Assembly: GCA_963736695.1 (NCBI GenBank)
Contig: CAVTPU010000004.1
Span: 682,001 to 746,000 of the forward strand
DNA length: 64,000 nucleotides
Source: CAVTPU01 sp963736695
GTDB lineage: Bacteria > Actinomycetota > Actinomycetes > Mycobacteriales > Micromonosporaceae
Direction: 5' to 3'
Positions 1 through 7,773 of this stretch are shown one piece after another. The notes beneath the pieces were generated by a model. The model saw nothing but the letters and a program-made list of their open reading frames with translations. It was not told where the DNA came from and did not search any database. The translations under genes and the position numbers were made by a program. Within the stretch, counting starts at the first letter, position 1. The number at the start of each line of letters is the position of its first letter.

Positions 1-222
1 GTCAACGAATCGGCCGGCGAGCGGTGAGCCGACGCCGACACCGGCCATGGCGACGGCTCCGGCGATGCCGGCTGCGGCGTAGTCGAGTTTGAGACCGGAG
101 ACGACATGCAGGGTGATGGCCATGCCGGCGGCGGTCGCGGGGATGCGCGCCAGCAGCCCGATGAGCATCAATGACGCGAGTCCGGGTTGTCGCAGAACGT
201 CGCGGTAAGGTGCGATGTTCAT
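1..222 (-). CDS. MFS transporter, N-terminal part (runs off the window)
   Basis: The reverse strand encodes about 74 residues starting MNIAPYRDVLRQPG and continuing with a hydrophobic first helix (LMLIGLLARIPATAAGMAIT), then a glycine-rich segment ending SPLAGRFVD. This layout, a short cytoplasmic lead, helix 1, helix 2 and a G-x-L-x-x-R-x-x-D loop, is typical of the first two helices of major facilitator superfamily carriers. The start is supported by a GGGAGG Shine-Dalgarno sequence about 9 bases upstream. The substrate cannot be inferred from this fragment. The gene continues beyond position 1 and has a roughly 600-base leader region before the next gene. Confidence 0.75.
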   Translation of the reverse strand, partial: MNIAPYRDVLRQPGLASLMLIGLLARIPATAAGMAITLHVVSGLKLDYAAAGIAGAVAMAGVGVGSPLAGRFVD

Positions 223-523
223 ATAGGTCAGTACCTCCCGGCTTGAGTCTGCACTGCCGGGCATGGTTCGCGAAACCTGATTTCGCGGGCCCACATGATG
301 ACGATCGTCACCCTGTCACCGGTCCTCCCGCGTTTGCTGGGTCTATGGGACTTTTCTCGTACGATCGCTCGCCGCGCGCACCGCACTCCCGCTACCTGAG
401 TTCGCGCGACCCGTTCGGTGGGCTCCGCACTCCCGCGTGACCCACTCGATGCGCACTGCGCTCCCACGTGACCGCAGACAGCCGCAAGGCCTGGCGCGAG
501 GCGAGACACCACGTGGCCGCACG

Positions 524-550
524 CCATTGTGTTAGCAGACCATTGTGTTA
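524..550. promoter_or_regulatory. Tandem 11-base direct repeat, possible operator
   Basis: CCATTGTGTTA occurs exactly twice, at 524-534 and 540-550, one and a half helical turns apart (16 bases). It lies about 300 bases upstream of the MFS start, on the side from which that gene would be transcribed. Two identical half-sites in tandem suggest a binding site for a regulator, but no regulator gene is next to it. This is inference only. Confidence 0.35.
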
Positions 551-598
551 TACGTGGCGTTATGTCTGCTGACTAACCGACTAACGGAAGTGCCTGCT

Positions 599-652
599 CA
601 TTATCGTGGGGGTTACAGGTCGTCCCGACGACCTGTAACCCCCACGATAATG
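599..652. repeat. Perfect 26-base inverted repeat with a 2-base centre
   Basis: The arms 599-624 and 627-652 are exactly complementary and are separated only by CC. The RNA would form a very stable hairpin on either strand, but there is no T-run on either side. It lies 164 bases beyond the stop of the leftward gene at 816-1382, so it may end that transcript. The near absence of a loop and the 26 unbroken pairs are unusual for a terminator. Confidence 0.8.
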
Positions 653-815
653 CTCGACGTGCTCATGTGCGCTGGACATATGCACATAAGTGGCGATAAC
701 TTTCGTCCACAGTAGAGTTCGGAGCGAGGGGTGGCGCACCTGGCGAGGAGTAGCGGCACGTCGGGCGAAGGCCGGTGGCACGACGGAGCGAAGATCGTGG
801 GCACCCGACAACCGC

Positions 816-1382
816 TCAGACGGCCGGTTGCCACTGGCCGCAGCCGTGGGTGGTGAACAGCGCGTCGGAGGTGGAGATCGTCACCGTGATGCGGTGCCCG
901 GGTGGCACCTGGCCACTGGTGATCAGATCGTGGTTCTTCGCGTGCCGCGACCACGTGCAGCCGGCCGAGTTCGAGGGCACGGTCGCCGTGTAGTCGCCGG
1001 CCGGCAGGACCGTTCCGACCTGCCACACGCCGTCACCGGGACGCACGACGGTGCCCTTGCCTCCGCCGGTCGGCGCGGAGCCGGTCGGCTTGGAGTCGCC
1101 CGGCGTGCCGGTGCGGGTCGGCGCGCCGGAGTCGTGCTTCGTCGGCGCGATTGTCGGTGTGGGCGGCGTGGATGGCGAGGCCATGGGCAGCGGGGTCTGA
1201 GTGGCGGGCGCCACGATGATCGACTCGGGCGTCGGCGGGGCCGCCTGAGCCGACACGTCAGGCGGCGGGTCTGACGTCGCACTGGCGAGCAAGAAATAGA
1301 GCGCCATCGCGATGAGTGGTGCGCTCACTCCGACGATCGTCACGAGTCGCCGAAGGCTGGACCTGGTCAAACGGATCGGCAT
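816..1382 (-). CDS. Membrane-anchored secreted protein with a small two-cysteine C-terminal domain
   Basis: The start at 1382 (MPIRLTRSSLRR) is chosen because AAGGAGG lies 8 bases upstream; in-frame ATGs at 1403 and 1421 are less well placed. The 188-residue protein has a basic N-terminus, one transmembrane segment (about residues 10-32), a long Pro/Thr/Ser/Ala-rich linker, and a C-terminal domain of about 75 residues containing GDGVWQVGTVLPAGDYTA, a GCTW cysteine and a final HGCGQW cysteine. This domain resembles one often seen at the end of exported actinobacterial proteins (GxYxVGxDIxPGxY...CxWxR...GCGxW); its role is not known to me. The two cysteines may form a disulfide outside the membrane. 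Confidence 0.75.
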   Translation of the reverse strand: MPIRLTRSSLRRLVTIVGVSAPLIAMALYFLLASATSDPPPDVSAQAAPPTPESIIVAPATQTPLPMASPSTPPTPTIAPTKHDSGAPTRTGTPGDSKPTGSAPTGGGKGTVVRPGDGVWQVGTVLPAGDYTATVPSNSAGCTWSRHAKNHDLITSGQVPPGHRITVTISTSDALFTTHGCGQWQPAV

Positions 1383-1582
1383 GTGTGGTGCCTCCTTCGT
1401 CATGGCCTCCTCCGCCGCCATCGTAGGACGTCACTGCCCGTTGTGGCTGCTCACCGGGGCACGAGCCCGACGGGGCGAAACGGGACTCCGGGACAGACGA
1501 ACACGGGAGGGACACGGGAGTCGACGTGAAGGTGATCAGCGCCACAAGAGATCAACCTGACCACGATCCACGCCCTTCGAAG

Positions 1583-1598
1583 TTGCTAAAGTCTGCAA
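1583..1598. promoter_or_regulatory. Possible ArsR-type operator
   Basis: TTGC-N8-GCAA is an imperfect dyad lying 4 bases before the ATG of the ArsR-family gene, in a locally AT-richer patch. ArsR-family proteins usually bind short inverted repeats at their own promoters. Autoregulation is inferred from position only. Confidence 0.35.
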
Positions 1599-1601
1599 AT
1601 C

Positions 1602-2000
1602 ATGAACCAACCCACCCCGCCCACGTTCGCCAACCCGCCGGTGAGCCAGCCGCTCTATCAGGCGAAGGCAGAGCTGTTCAAGACGTTGGGTCACCCGACC
1701 CGCATTCGCGTTCTGGAGCTGCTGTCGCACGGCGAACGACCGGTCGCCGAGATGCTGGCTGCGATCGGCGTCGAGGCGACCAACCTGTCGCAGCAGCTCG
1801 CTCTGCTGCGACGCGGTGGGTTGGTCACATCCCGGAAGGAGGGCTCCACGGTCGTCTACGCGCTGGCGAGCCCCCCGGTCGCGGAGCTTCTCGCGGTCGC
1901 TCGCCGCATCCTCTCCGAGGTTCTCTCCGGCCAGGCCGACCTGCTCGCCGACCTGCGGGCTGCGGGGTCGCTGCTGCCTCCGGCCGTCGAGTCGCCATAA
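1602..2000 (+). CDS. ArsR-family winged-helix regulator (Rv0081-like)
   Basis: This is a 132-residue ArsR/SmtB-type repressor. The helix-turn-helix core runs from about residue 27 (FKTLGHPTRIRVLELLSHGERPVAEM) through the recognition helix (ATNLSQQLALLRRGGLV) and the wing (SRKEGSTVVYAL). No cysteine pair or obvious metal-binding site is present. It sits 66 bases ahead of the six-gene respiratory complex on the same strand. The combination of an ArsR gene followed by this complex is the arrangement of M. tuberculosis Rv0081-Rv0087, where Rv0081 is a hypoxia-responsive regulator. Control of the downstream operon is likely but inferred. Confidence 0.88.
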   Translation: MNQPTPPTFANPPVSQPLYQAKAELFKTLGHPTRIRVLELLSHGERPVAEMLAAIGVEATNLSQQLALLRRGGLVTSRKEGSTVVYALASPPVAELLAVARRILSEVLSGQADLLADLRAAGSLLPPAVESP

Positions 2001-2066
2001 CGACCGACGATTCGCTTTTCCGCCAGACGCCCGCTTTCCCACCACTCACCCCCCGCCGAGAGTTTC

Positions 2067-2555
2067 ATGATCAGCAAGCTGTTGAAGAAGATCGGCCGGA
2101 CCGGTCGGGTCGCCGAACCCGCACCGCCCGGGCCCACCACACTGTCGTGCCGCAAAGCCAAGGTGCTGCGGGGATCGGTGCAACTGCGGCACATCGACGC
2201 CGGTTCGTGCAACGGCTGCGAGATCGAGATCAGCTCAGCGTTCGGGCCGGTCTATGACGCCGAACGTTATGGCGCACGCCTCGTCGCCTCGCCCCGGCAC
2301 GCCGACGCGCTGCTCATCACGGGTCCGGTGACTCGCAACATGGCCGAGCCGCTGCGAAGCACCGTGGCGGCCACGGCCCAGCCGAGGATCGTCGTGGCGG
2401 TCGGTGACTGCGCCCGCGACCAGGGCGAGTTCGCCGGGGCATATGGCGTCGAGGGCTCCGTCGCCGACTTCGTCGGGGTCGACGTCGAGATACCTGGTTG
2501 CCCGCCCGCGCCCGCCGACATCGTCGCGGCCCTGCGTGGATTGACCGGCCGGTGA
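2067..2555 (+). CDS. NuoB/HycG-like iron-sulfur small subunit of an energy-converting complex
   Basis: The 162-residue protein matches the small subunit of group 4 hydrogenases and complex I (NuoB, HycG, HyfI). All four ligands of the N2-type [4Fe-4S] cluster are present: Cys48 and Cys51 in GSCNGCEIEI, Cys115 in VGDCARD and Cys145 in PGCPPAP. The cluster next to the quinone or active-site cavity should therefore be intact, unlike the NiFe site of the large subunit. The gene is first in the operon and its TGA overlaps the GTG of the next gene (GTGA), indicating translational coupling. It corresponds to Rv0082 of M. tuberculosis. The start codon has only a weak GAGAG ribosome site. Confidence 0.9.
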   Translation: MISKLLKKIGRTGRVAEPAPPGPTTLSCRKAKVLRGSVQLRHIDAGSCNGCEIEISSAFGPVYDAERYGARLVASPRHADALLITGPVTRNMAEPLRSTVAATAQPRIVVAVGDCARDQGEFAGAYGVEGSVADFVGVDVEIPGCPPAPADIVAALRGLTGR

Positions 2556-4588
2556 CCCCGACCCGCGTCGCCGAGCTCGGCATGCTCGCGGTGACTGCCC
2601 TCACCGGCCTCGGCGTTCTCGCCGCAGTCGCCACACCGGCACGCCTGCGGGTCGCGACGGTCGCGATGATCACCTTCCTTCTCGGCACGGCCGCGACCGC
2701 GACCGGAGTCGCGGCACTGCTCGGCGCCACGGTCACCGCCCGCATGCCCGGCCTGCTGCCGCTCACCGGTGTCGAGGTCCACCTCGACGCGCTCGGCGGC
2801 CTCTTCGTCGCAGTCACCGGCGTGGTGGTCGCACTCGCCGCGATCTACGGCGCCGGCTACGCCGGGCACGGACACGGCCCCGCTGGTCGCGGCGCGCAGG
2901 CGATGATCGTCGTCTTCGCGGCGTCGATGATTCTCGTGCCGGTCGCCGCCAGCGTCACCACCTTCCTGATCCTGTGGGAACTGATGGCGGGGGCCTCCCT
3001 CCTGCTCATTATCTCGGAGCACCGACGCCGGGCCGCGGTGGTCGACGCCGGCTGGTGGTACGCCGTCATGACCCAGGCGGGATTCGTCGCGATCCTCATC
3101 GGACTGACGATGTTCGCGGCCGGCGCCGGTGGTCAAAGCTTCGCCGAACTACGTGCCGCGCACCTCAACCCCGTACTCGGTGGTGGGGTCTTTATTTTGC
3201 TTCTCATCGGTTTTGGTGCGAAGTCTGGCCTCGTGCCGGCGCACGTGTGGCTGCCCCGCGCCCATCCTGAGGCCCCGACGCACGTCTCGGCCATGTTGAG
3301 CGCCGCCATGGTCAACCTCGGCGCCTACGGCGTGGTGCGATTCGGCTTCGACATCCTCGGCGGCGGAGCCCGCTGGTGGTGGCTGCTCGCCTTCATCGCC
3401 GGCGCCGCGTCGGCGCTCTACGGCATCCTCCAAGCGGCGGTCGCCAGCGACCTCAAACGCCTCCTCGCATATTCCACAGTCGACAATATGGGCCTGATCT
3501 TCATCGGAATCGGCGCCGCCGGGGTGCTGCGGGCGAGCGGTTCGACGACGCTGGCCGGACTGGCGTTGGCCGCCGCGATGCTGCACGTGGTCAACCACGC
3601 CGGATTCAAGACGTTGCTCTTCTTCGGCGCCGGCTCCGTTCTGCGCGCCACCGGCACCCGCGACCTCGACGCGCTCGGCGGTCTGCGGTCCCGACTGCCG
3701 GTCACCACCGTGATGTTCGCCTTCGGCGCACTCGCCGCGGCCGCTCTGCCGCCCGGCAACGGATTCGTCTCCGAGTGGCTGCTGCTGCAGTCGCTGGTGC
3801 CGGCCACCCCCACCGGCGGAGTTGTCACCGCGGTGGTGATGCCGCTGGCGGTCGCGGCCGTCGCGCTCACCGCCGGCCTCGCCGTCGCCACCTATGTCAA
3901 GGCCTTCGGCGTCGGGTTCCTCGCCCGCCCCCGCAGCGAATCGGTCGAGCACGCACGCGAGTCGCCGCCGAGCATGCTCATCGCGATGGGCCTCGCCGCG
4001 GCGGCCTGCTTCGCGCTCGCGCTCGCTCCCGCGTGGCTGGGCGGCCCGCTCACCAGCGTCGTGAACCTCGCCACCGGACAACCGGCGGGCGCCGACATCA
4101 TGGCCGGCGGGGTGACGTTGAAGTTGGCTGGCATCGCGAGCACGGTGTCCCCACTCGGCGTCACCGGAGCCCTCATCGTCGCACTCGCGCTCACGGCCGC
4201 CGGAACGCAACTCGTGCGGGCCGGGGTCAGGCGTCGACGGGCGGCGGCGCTGTGGGACTGCGGCGCCGGAGCACCCACGGCGCGCATGCAATACACCGCG
4301 ACCTCGTTCGCCGAACCGTTGCAGCGGGTCTTCGATGACGTGCTCGCACCGCAGATCGACGTCAACGTCACACCCCGCGAGGAGTCGCGATATCTCGTCG
4401 CGAAGGTCGCCTATCTGCGTCGGGTGCCCGACCGGATCGAACACCGGCTCTATCATCCGCTGCTCGGCGCCGGCCGCCGATTGGGCCGCCTCGGCGGGGT
4501 CATCGGCAACGGAAGCGTGCACCGCTATCTCGGTTATGGATTCGTGGGCGTGATCAGTCTTCTCGTGGTGTTGGCGGTGACCCGATGA
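2552..4588 (+). CDS. NuoL/HyfB-like membrane antiporter subunit
   Basis: I place the start at the GTG overlapping the previous stop (GTGA at 2552-2555), giving 678 residues; an upstream in-frame start at 2498 would overlap the small-subunit gene by 58 bases. The protein is very hydrophobic with well over ten predicted helices and carries the proton-conducting MrpD/NuoL signature (GFGAKSGLVPAHVWLPRAHP, then ASDLKRLLAYSTVDNMG). It belongs to the HyfB/HycC type with a C-terminal extension. It would form one of two antiporter-like modules of the complex, the other being the gene at 6265. It corresponds to Rv0083. The next gene starts within its stop codon (ATGA). Confidence 0.9.
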   Translation: MTPTRVAELGMLAVTALTGLGVLAAVATPARLRVATVAMITFLLGTAATATGVAALLGATVTARMPGLLPLTGVEVHLDALGGLFVAVTGVVVALAAIYGAGYAGHGHGPAGRGAQAMIVVFAASMILVPVAASVTTFLILWELMAGASLLLIISEHRRRAAVVDAGWWYAVMTQAGFVAILIGLTMFAAGAGGQSFAELRAAHLNPVLGGGVFILLLIGFGAKSGLVPAHVWLPRAHPEAPTHVSAMLSAAMVNLGAYGVVRFGFDILGGGARWWWLLAFIAGAASALYGILQAAVASDLKRLLAYSTVDNMGLIFIGIGAAGVLRASGSTTLAGLALAAAMLHVVNHAGFKTLLFFGAGSVLRATGTRDLDALGGLRSRLPVTTVMFAFGALAAAALPPGNGFVSEWLLLQSLVPATPTGGVVTAVVMPLAVAAVALTAGLAVATYVKAFGVGFLARPRSESVEHARESPPSMLIAMGLAAAACFALALAPAWLGGPLTSVVNLATGQPAGADIMAGGVTLKLAGIASTVSPLGVTGALIVALALTAAGTQLVRAGVRRRRAAALWDCGAGAPTARMQYTATSFAEPLQRVFDDVLAPQIDVNVTPREESRYLVAKVAYLRRVPDRIEHRLYHPLLGAGRRLGRLGGVIGNGSVHRYLGYGFVGVISLLVVLAVTR

Positions 4589-5556
4589 CCCGGCAGACGC
4601 TGATCGCCACGGCGATCCAAGTGTTCACGGTCGTGCTCGTGGCGCCCTTGTTGGTCGGACTCATGCGACAGACGCGGGCCCGATTGGAGGGTCGCGCCGG
4701 AGCCGGCGTCGGTCAGCCGTGGCGAGACCTGCGCAAACTTGCCCGCCGCGCGCCCACCTCACCGACCGGCACGGGCTGGCCGTTCCGGCTCGCGCCGCTC
4801 GCCCTCGTCGCGACCTCGACCGTGGCCGCGGCCGCAATTCCCCTCATCACGTTGTCGTCACCGTTGCAGGGCACCACCGACCTCTTCGTCGTCGTCGGCA
4901 TTCTCGCCCTCGGCACGGTCACCCTCGCGGTGGCGGCGCTCGACACCGGCACCGCCTTCGGCGGCATGGGCGCCAGCCGCGAGATGACGGTGATGGCGCT
5001 GGTCGAGCCCACCATCCTCGTGGCTGTCTTCGCGCTCTCCGCCCGGGTCGGCTCCACCAACCTCGACACCATCGTGACCGCGACCCTGCACGACCCGGTG
5101 CGTCTGGCCACCCCGGCGAGCCTGCTCGCCGCCGCCGCCCTTGTCGTGGTCACAATCGCCGAGACCGGGCGACTTCCGGTGGACAACCCATCGACCCACC
5201 TCGAGCTGACAATGATCCACGAGGCGATGGTGCTGGAATACTCCGGCTCCGACCTCGCGCTCATCGAGCTCGCCTCCGCGATGCGGTTGACCGTCCTGCT
5301 GGGACTGATCTCCTCCCTCTTCGCTCCGTGGGGCATCGCCGGCGGGGTCGACGCAGTCGGGATCGGCGGCACCGGCATGCTCGCCATCGCCGTCGGGATC
5401 GTCGCCTTCGTGATCAAAGTGGGGGTGCTGGGCACCGGGCTCGCGTTCGCCGAGGTCTTCATGGCGAAACTGCGACTGTTCCGGGTGCCGGAGCTGCTCG
5501 CCGGCTCCTTCGTCTTCGCCCTGCTCGCCGTCGCGACCTCATTCTTTCTGGCCTGA
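4585..5556 (+). CDS. hycD: NuoH/HycD-like membrane anchor subunit
   Basis: The 323-residue membrane protein has about eight helices and the hallmark acidic loop of HycD/HyfC/NuoH: AETGRLPVDNPSTHLELTMIHEAMVLEYSG in two halves, with the conserved Glu and Asp residues that link the redox arm to the membrane arm. It starts in an ATGA overlap with the preceding gene, so it is translationally coupled. The position and order match Rv0084 (hycD) of M. tuberculosis. Its job would be to couple electron transfer in the peripheral arm to ion movement by the antiporter subunits. Confidence 0.9.
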   Translation: MTRQTLIATAIQVFTVVLVAPLLVGLMRQTRARLEGRAGAGVGQPWRDLRKLARRAPTSPTGTGWPFRLAPLALVATSTVAAAAIPLITLSSPLQGTTDLFVVVGILALGTVTLAVAALDTGTAFGGMGASREMTVMALVEPTILVAVFALSARVGSTNLDTIVTATLHDPVRLATPASLLAAAALVVVTIAETGRLPVDNPSTHLELTMIHEAMVLEYSGSDLALIELASAMRLTVLLGLISSLFAPWGIAGGVDAVGIGGTGMLAIAVGIVAFVIKVGVLGTGLAFAEVFMAKLRLFRVPELLAGSFVFALLAVATSFFLA

Positions 5557-5602
5557 TCGATGAACGGATGGAGAAGGCGATGCGGAGTCGCGGTGGGCGA
5601 CC

Positions 5603-6265
5603 ATGACTGACACCACCTATGTGCAGGCCCTCGACCTAGCGGCCGGGCTCTTCCTGCTCGCCGCGGTCGGCATGCTGTGGCGCCGCCAGCTCACGGCCAT
5701 GATCCGGCTCTTCGCGTTGCAGGGAGTGGCGCTGGCCGCCATGGTGGCGGTCCTCGGCGTGCACGAAAACGACCACGAACTGCTCGCGGTCGCCGCTGGT
5801 CTCGTGGTGTTGCGGGCCGGAGTCCTGCCGCACCTGGTTCGACGGGCGCTCGGCACGGTCGTGGCCGAACAACGCGAGAGCAACCCCTCGGTCAACATCG
5901 CGGCGTCACTGCTCGCGGCGGCGGCGTTGACACTGCTCGCCTACGCGGTGAGCCGCCCGCTGGTGGCGCTGTCCCCCACCCCGGCCGTGGCGGTGCTGCC
6001 GGTCGGCGTCGCGGTGGTGCTCATCGGCTTCTTCGCCCTCGCCACCCGACGCCGCGCGCTGTCACAGGTCGTCGGGTTCCTGCTGCTCGACAACGGCATC
6101 ACCGCCACCGCGTTCCTCGCCGCGTCGGGGGTGCCGCTCATCGTCGAGCTGGGCGTCTCCTTCGACGTGCTGCTGGTGGTGCTGGTGTTGCAGCTGCTCA
6201 CGGTGCGGCTGCGGGACGCCTTTGGCAGCACCGACATCGACGGGCTCCGGGAGTTGCACGACTGA
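5603..6265 (+). CDS. hycP: HyfE/HycP-like membrane subunit (NuoK-related)
   Basis: The 220-residue protein has about seven hydrophobic segments and matches the HyfE family, which carries a NuoK-like unit with two embedded acidic positions and is found only in larger group 4 complexes. It is placed between the HycD-like and second antiporter-like genes, as in Rv0085 (hycP). A 46-base gap precedes it, the only non-overlapping junction inside this operon after the small subunit. Its stop overlaps the start of the next gene (TGATG). Confidence 0.85.
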   Translation: MTDTTYVQALDLAAGLFLLAAVGMLWRRQLTAMIRLFALQGVALAAMVAVLGVHENDHELLAVAAGLVVLRAGVLPHLVRRALGTVVAEQRESNPSVNIAASLLAAAALTLLAYAVSRPLVALSPTPAVAVLPVGVAVVLIGFFALATRRRALSQVVGFLLLDNGITATAFLAASGVPLIVELGVSFDVLLVVLVLQLLTVRLRDAFGSTDIDGLRELHD

Positions 6266-7773
6266 TGAACACCCCACTCTGGCTCCTCCTCACGCCGATC
6301 GCCGCGCCCATCGCGGCCGCGGTCGGCTATTCCATCGCGGGTTGGCGCCGGTCCACCGCGTGGCTGGCGCTGGTCGCCAGTCTCGTCGTCCTCGCCGACG
6401 CGGCGTTGCTCGCGGCCCGCGTCGCCGGCCGAGGACCGATATCGGTCCTCGGCGGGCAGTTGCGGGCCGACGCGCTGTCGGCGTGGCTGCTGCTCGTTGT
6501 GGCGGTCGTGGCGGTGCTCGCCTGCTGGGCCAGCCCCGCATATCTCGCCGCCGGAGGAGCACCGGCTCGACGCTCCCGCTGGTATGGCATCCTGCTCCAG
6601 CTCTTCGTCGCCGCGATGGCCACCGCCGTGCTCGCCGGCAACCTCGGAGTGCTGTGGGTGGCGGTCGAGGCGACCACCATCGTCACGGCGTTCCTCGTCG
6701 GTCATGGGCGCACCCGCACCGCGCTGGAGGCCGCCTGGAAATATGTGGTGATCTGCTCGGCGGCCATCGCCATCGCGTTCCTCGGCACCGTGCTCGTCTA
6801 CTACAGCGCCCGCCACGCCGGCATCGACAGCGAGCTGGCCCTCGACTGGGTGACGCTGACCGGTCACGCCGGCGATCTCGACCCCGGCGTGACCCGCATC
6901 GCGATCGGCCTCGCGGTCATCGGATTCGGCGCCAAAGCCGGTCTGGTCCCGTTGCACGCGTGGCTGCCCGACGCGCACTCGCAGGCGCCCGCGCCCGTCT
7001 CCGCGCTCATGTCCGGAGTGTTGCTGTCGGTCGCGTTCTATGCCGTGCTGCGCTTCAAGATCGTCGCCGACGCCGCGCTCGGCCCGGCCTATCTGCGGAC
7101 CCTGCTGCTGATCCTCGCCCTCGCCACCCTCGCCGTCGCCGCCGTGCTGCTCACCGGCCAGCGCGACTATAAACGCATGCTCGCCTATTCGAGCATGGAA
7201 CACATGGGGCTCATCGCGCTCGGCGCGGCCATCGGCACCGATCTCGCGATCGCCGCCGTGCTGCTGCACATGGCCGGACACGGCTTGGCCAAGAGCGTCG
7301 CCTTCCTGTCCTCCGGCCACATCCTCCACCACCACGGCAGTTCCCGGATCTCCGACGTGCGCGGACTCGCGACCCGAATGCCCGTGCTCGCCACCGTCTT
7401 CGGCCTGTCGATCGTGGCGTTGCTGGGGCTGCCTCCGGCGGCCGTCTTCGCCAGCGAGCTCGGCATCGCCCGTGCGGGCGCGAACGCCGGGCTGGGCTGG
7501 GCCACGGCCGCGGCCTACTTGTTGGTGCTCATCGCTTTTGGCGCTCTGATCTCCCGTGCCGGCCGGATGCTGCTCGGCCCAGACATCGACATCGAGATCG
7601 CTCAGCCAGGGGCGATCATCGAGACGCGGGCGACCCCCGCGCCCGGCGCCTTCACCGCGGCCACCGCCGTGCCCCTCGTGGTGGGGCTCGTCGCCGTGGC
7701 CGCCCTCGGCCTGAGCACCGGGCCGCTGACTAGCCTGCTCTCCACCGCCGCGACCATCGTTGGAGCACCATGA
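6265..7773 (+). CDS. hycQ: NuoL/HyfF-like membrane antiporter subunit
   Basis: Starting at the ATG overlapping the previous stop gives 502 residues (MNTPLWLLLTPIAAP). The protein has about fourteen predicted helices and the antiporter signature GFGAKAGLVPLHAWLPDAHSQAPAPVSA in two halves, plus a YKRMLAYSSMEHMG motif typical of HyfF. Together with the gene at 2552 it supplies the ion-translocating part of the complex. It corresponds to Rv0086 (hycQ). Tyrosine codons here are 8 TAT and 3 TAC by hand count. The following large-subunit gene begins in an ATGA overlap. Confidence 0.9.
   Translation: MNTPLWLLLTPIAAPIAAAVGYSIAGWRRSTAWLALVASLVVLADAALLAARVAGRGPISVLGGQLRADALSAWLLLVVAVVAVLACWASPAYLAAGGAPARRSRWYGILLQLFVAAMATAVLAGNLGVLWVAVEATTIVTAFLVGHGRTRTALEAAWKYVVICSAAIAIAFLGTVLVYYSARHAGIDSELALDWVTLTGHAGDLDPGVTRIAIGLAVIGFGAKAGLVPLHAWLPDAHSQAPAPVSALMSGVLLSVAFYAVLRFKIVADAALGPAYLRTLLLILALATLAVAAVLLTGQRDYKRMLAYSSMEHMGLIALGAAIGTDLAIAAVLLHMAGHGLAKSVAFLSSGHILHHHGSSRISDVRGLATRMPVLATVFGLSIVALLGLPPAAVFASELGIARAGANAGLGWATAAAYLLVLIAFGALISRAGRMLLGPDIDIEIAQPGAIIETRATPAPGAFTAATAVPLVVGLVAVAALGLSTGPLTSLLSTAATIVGAP

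Larger units (their letters stand above)
223..815. other. Intergenic region with repeats but no convincing gene
   Basis: Nearly 600 bases separate the MFS gene from the next gene. Possible reading frames here (for example 228-527 on the minus strand) have no recognisable domain or good ribosome site. The stretch holds three loose copies of a CGCACTCCCGCGTGACC-like unit between about 378 and 475, an exact 11-base direct repeat at 524-534 and 540-550, and a perfect 26-base inverted repeat at 599-652. Confidence 0.5.

Noticed and set aside
228..527. 99-codon frame on the minus strand upstream of the MFS gene
   Set aside because: Arg- and Ala-rich with no domain, no good ribosome site and it crosses repeats; typical chance frame in GC-rich DNA.
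1480..1500. GGGACTCCGGGAC as a possible DosR-type site
   Set aside because: The two GGGAC blocks are direct, not inverted, and do not fit the known palindrome.
3149..4522. 457-codon frame on the minus strand opposite the HyfB-like gene
   Set aside because: A mirror frame of a clearly coding gene: highly charged, low-complexity translation with no motif. The same holds for other long frames opposite coding genes, such as 24724-26598, 28110-29468 and 55737-57800.
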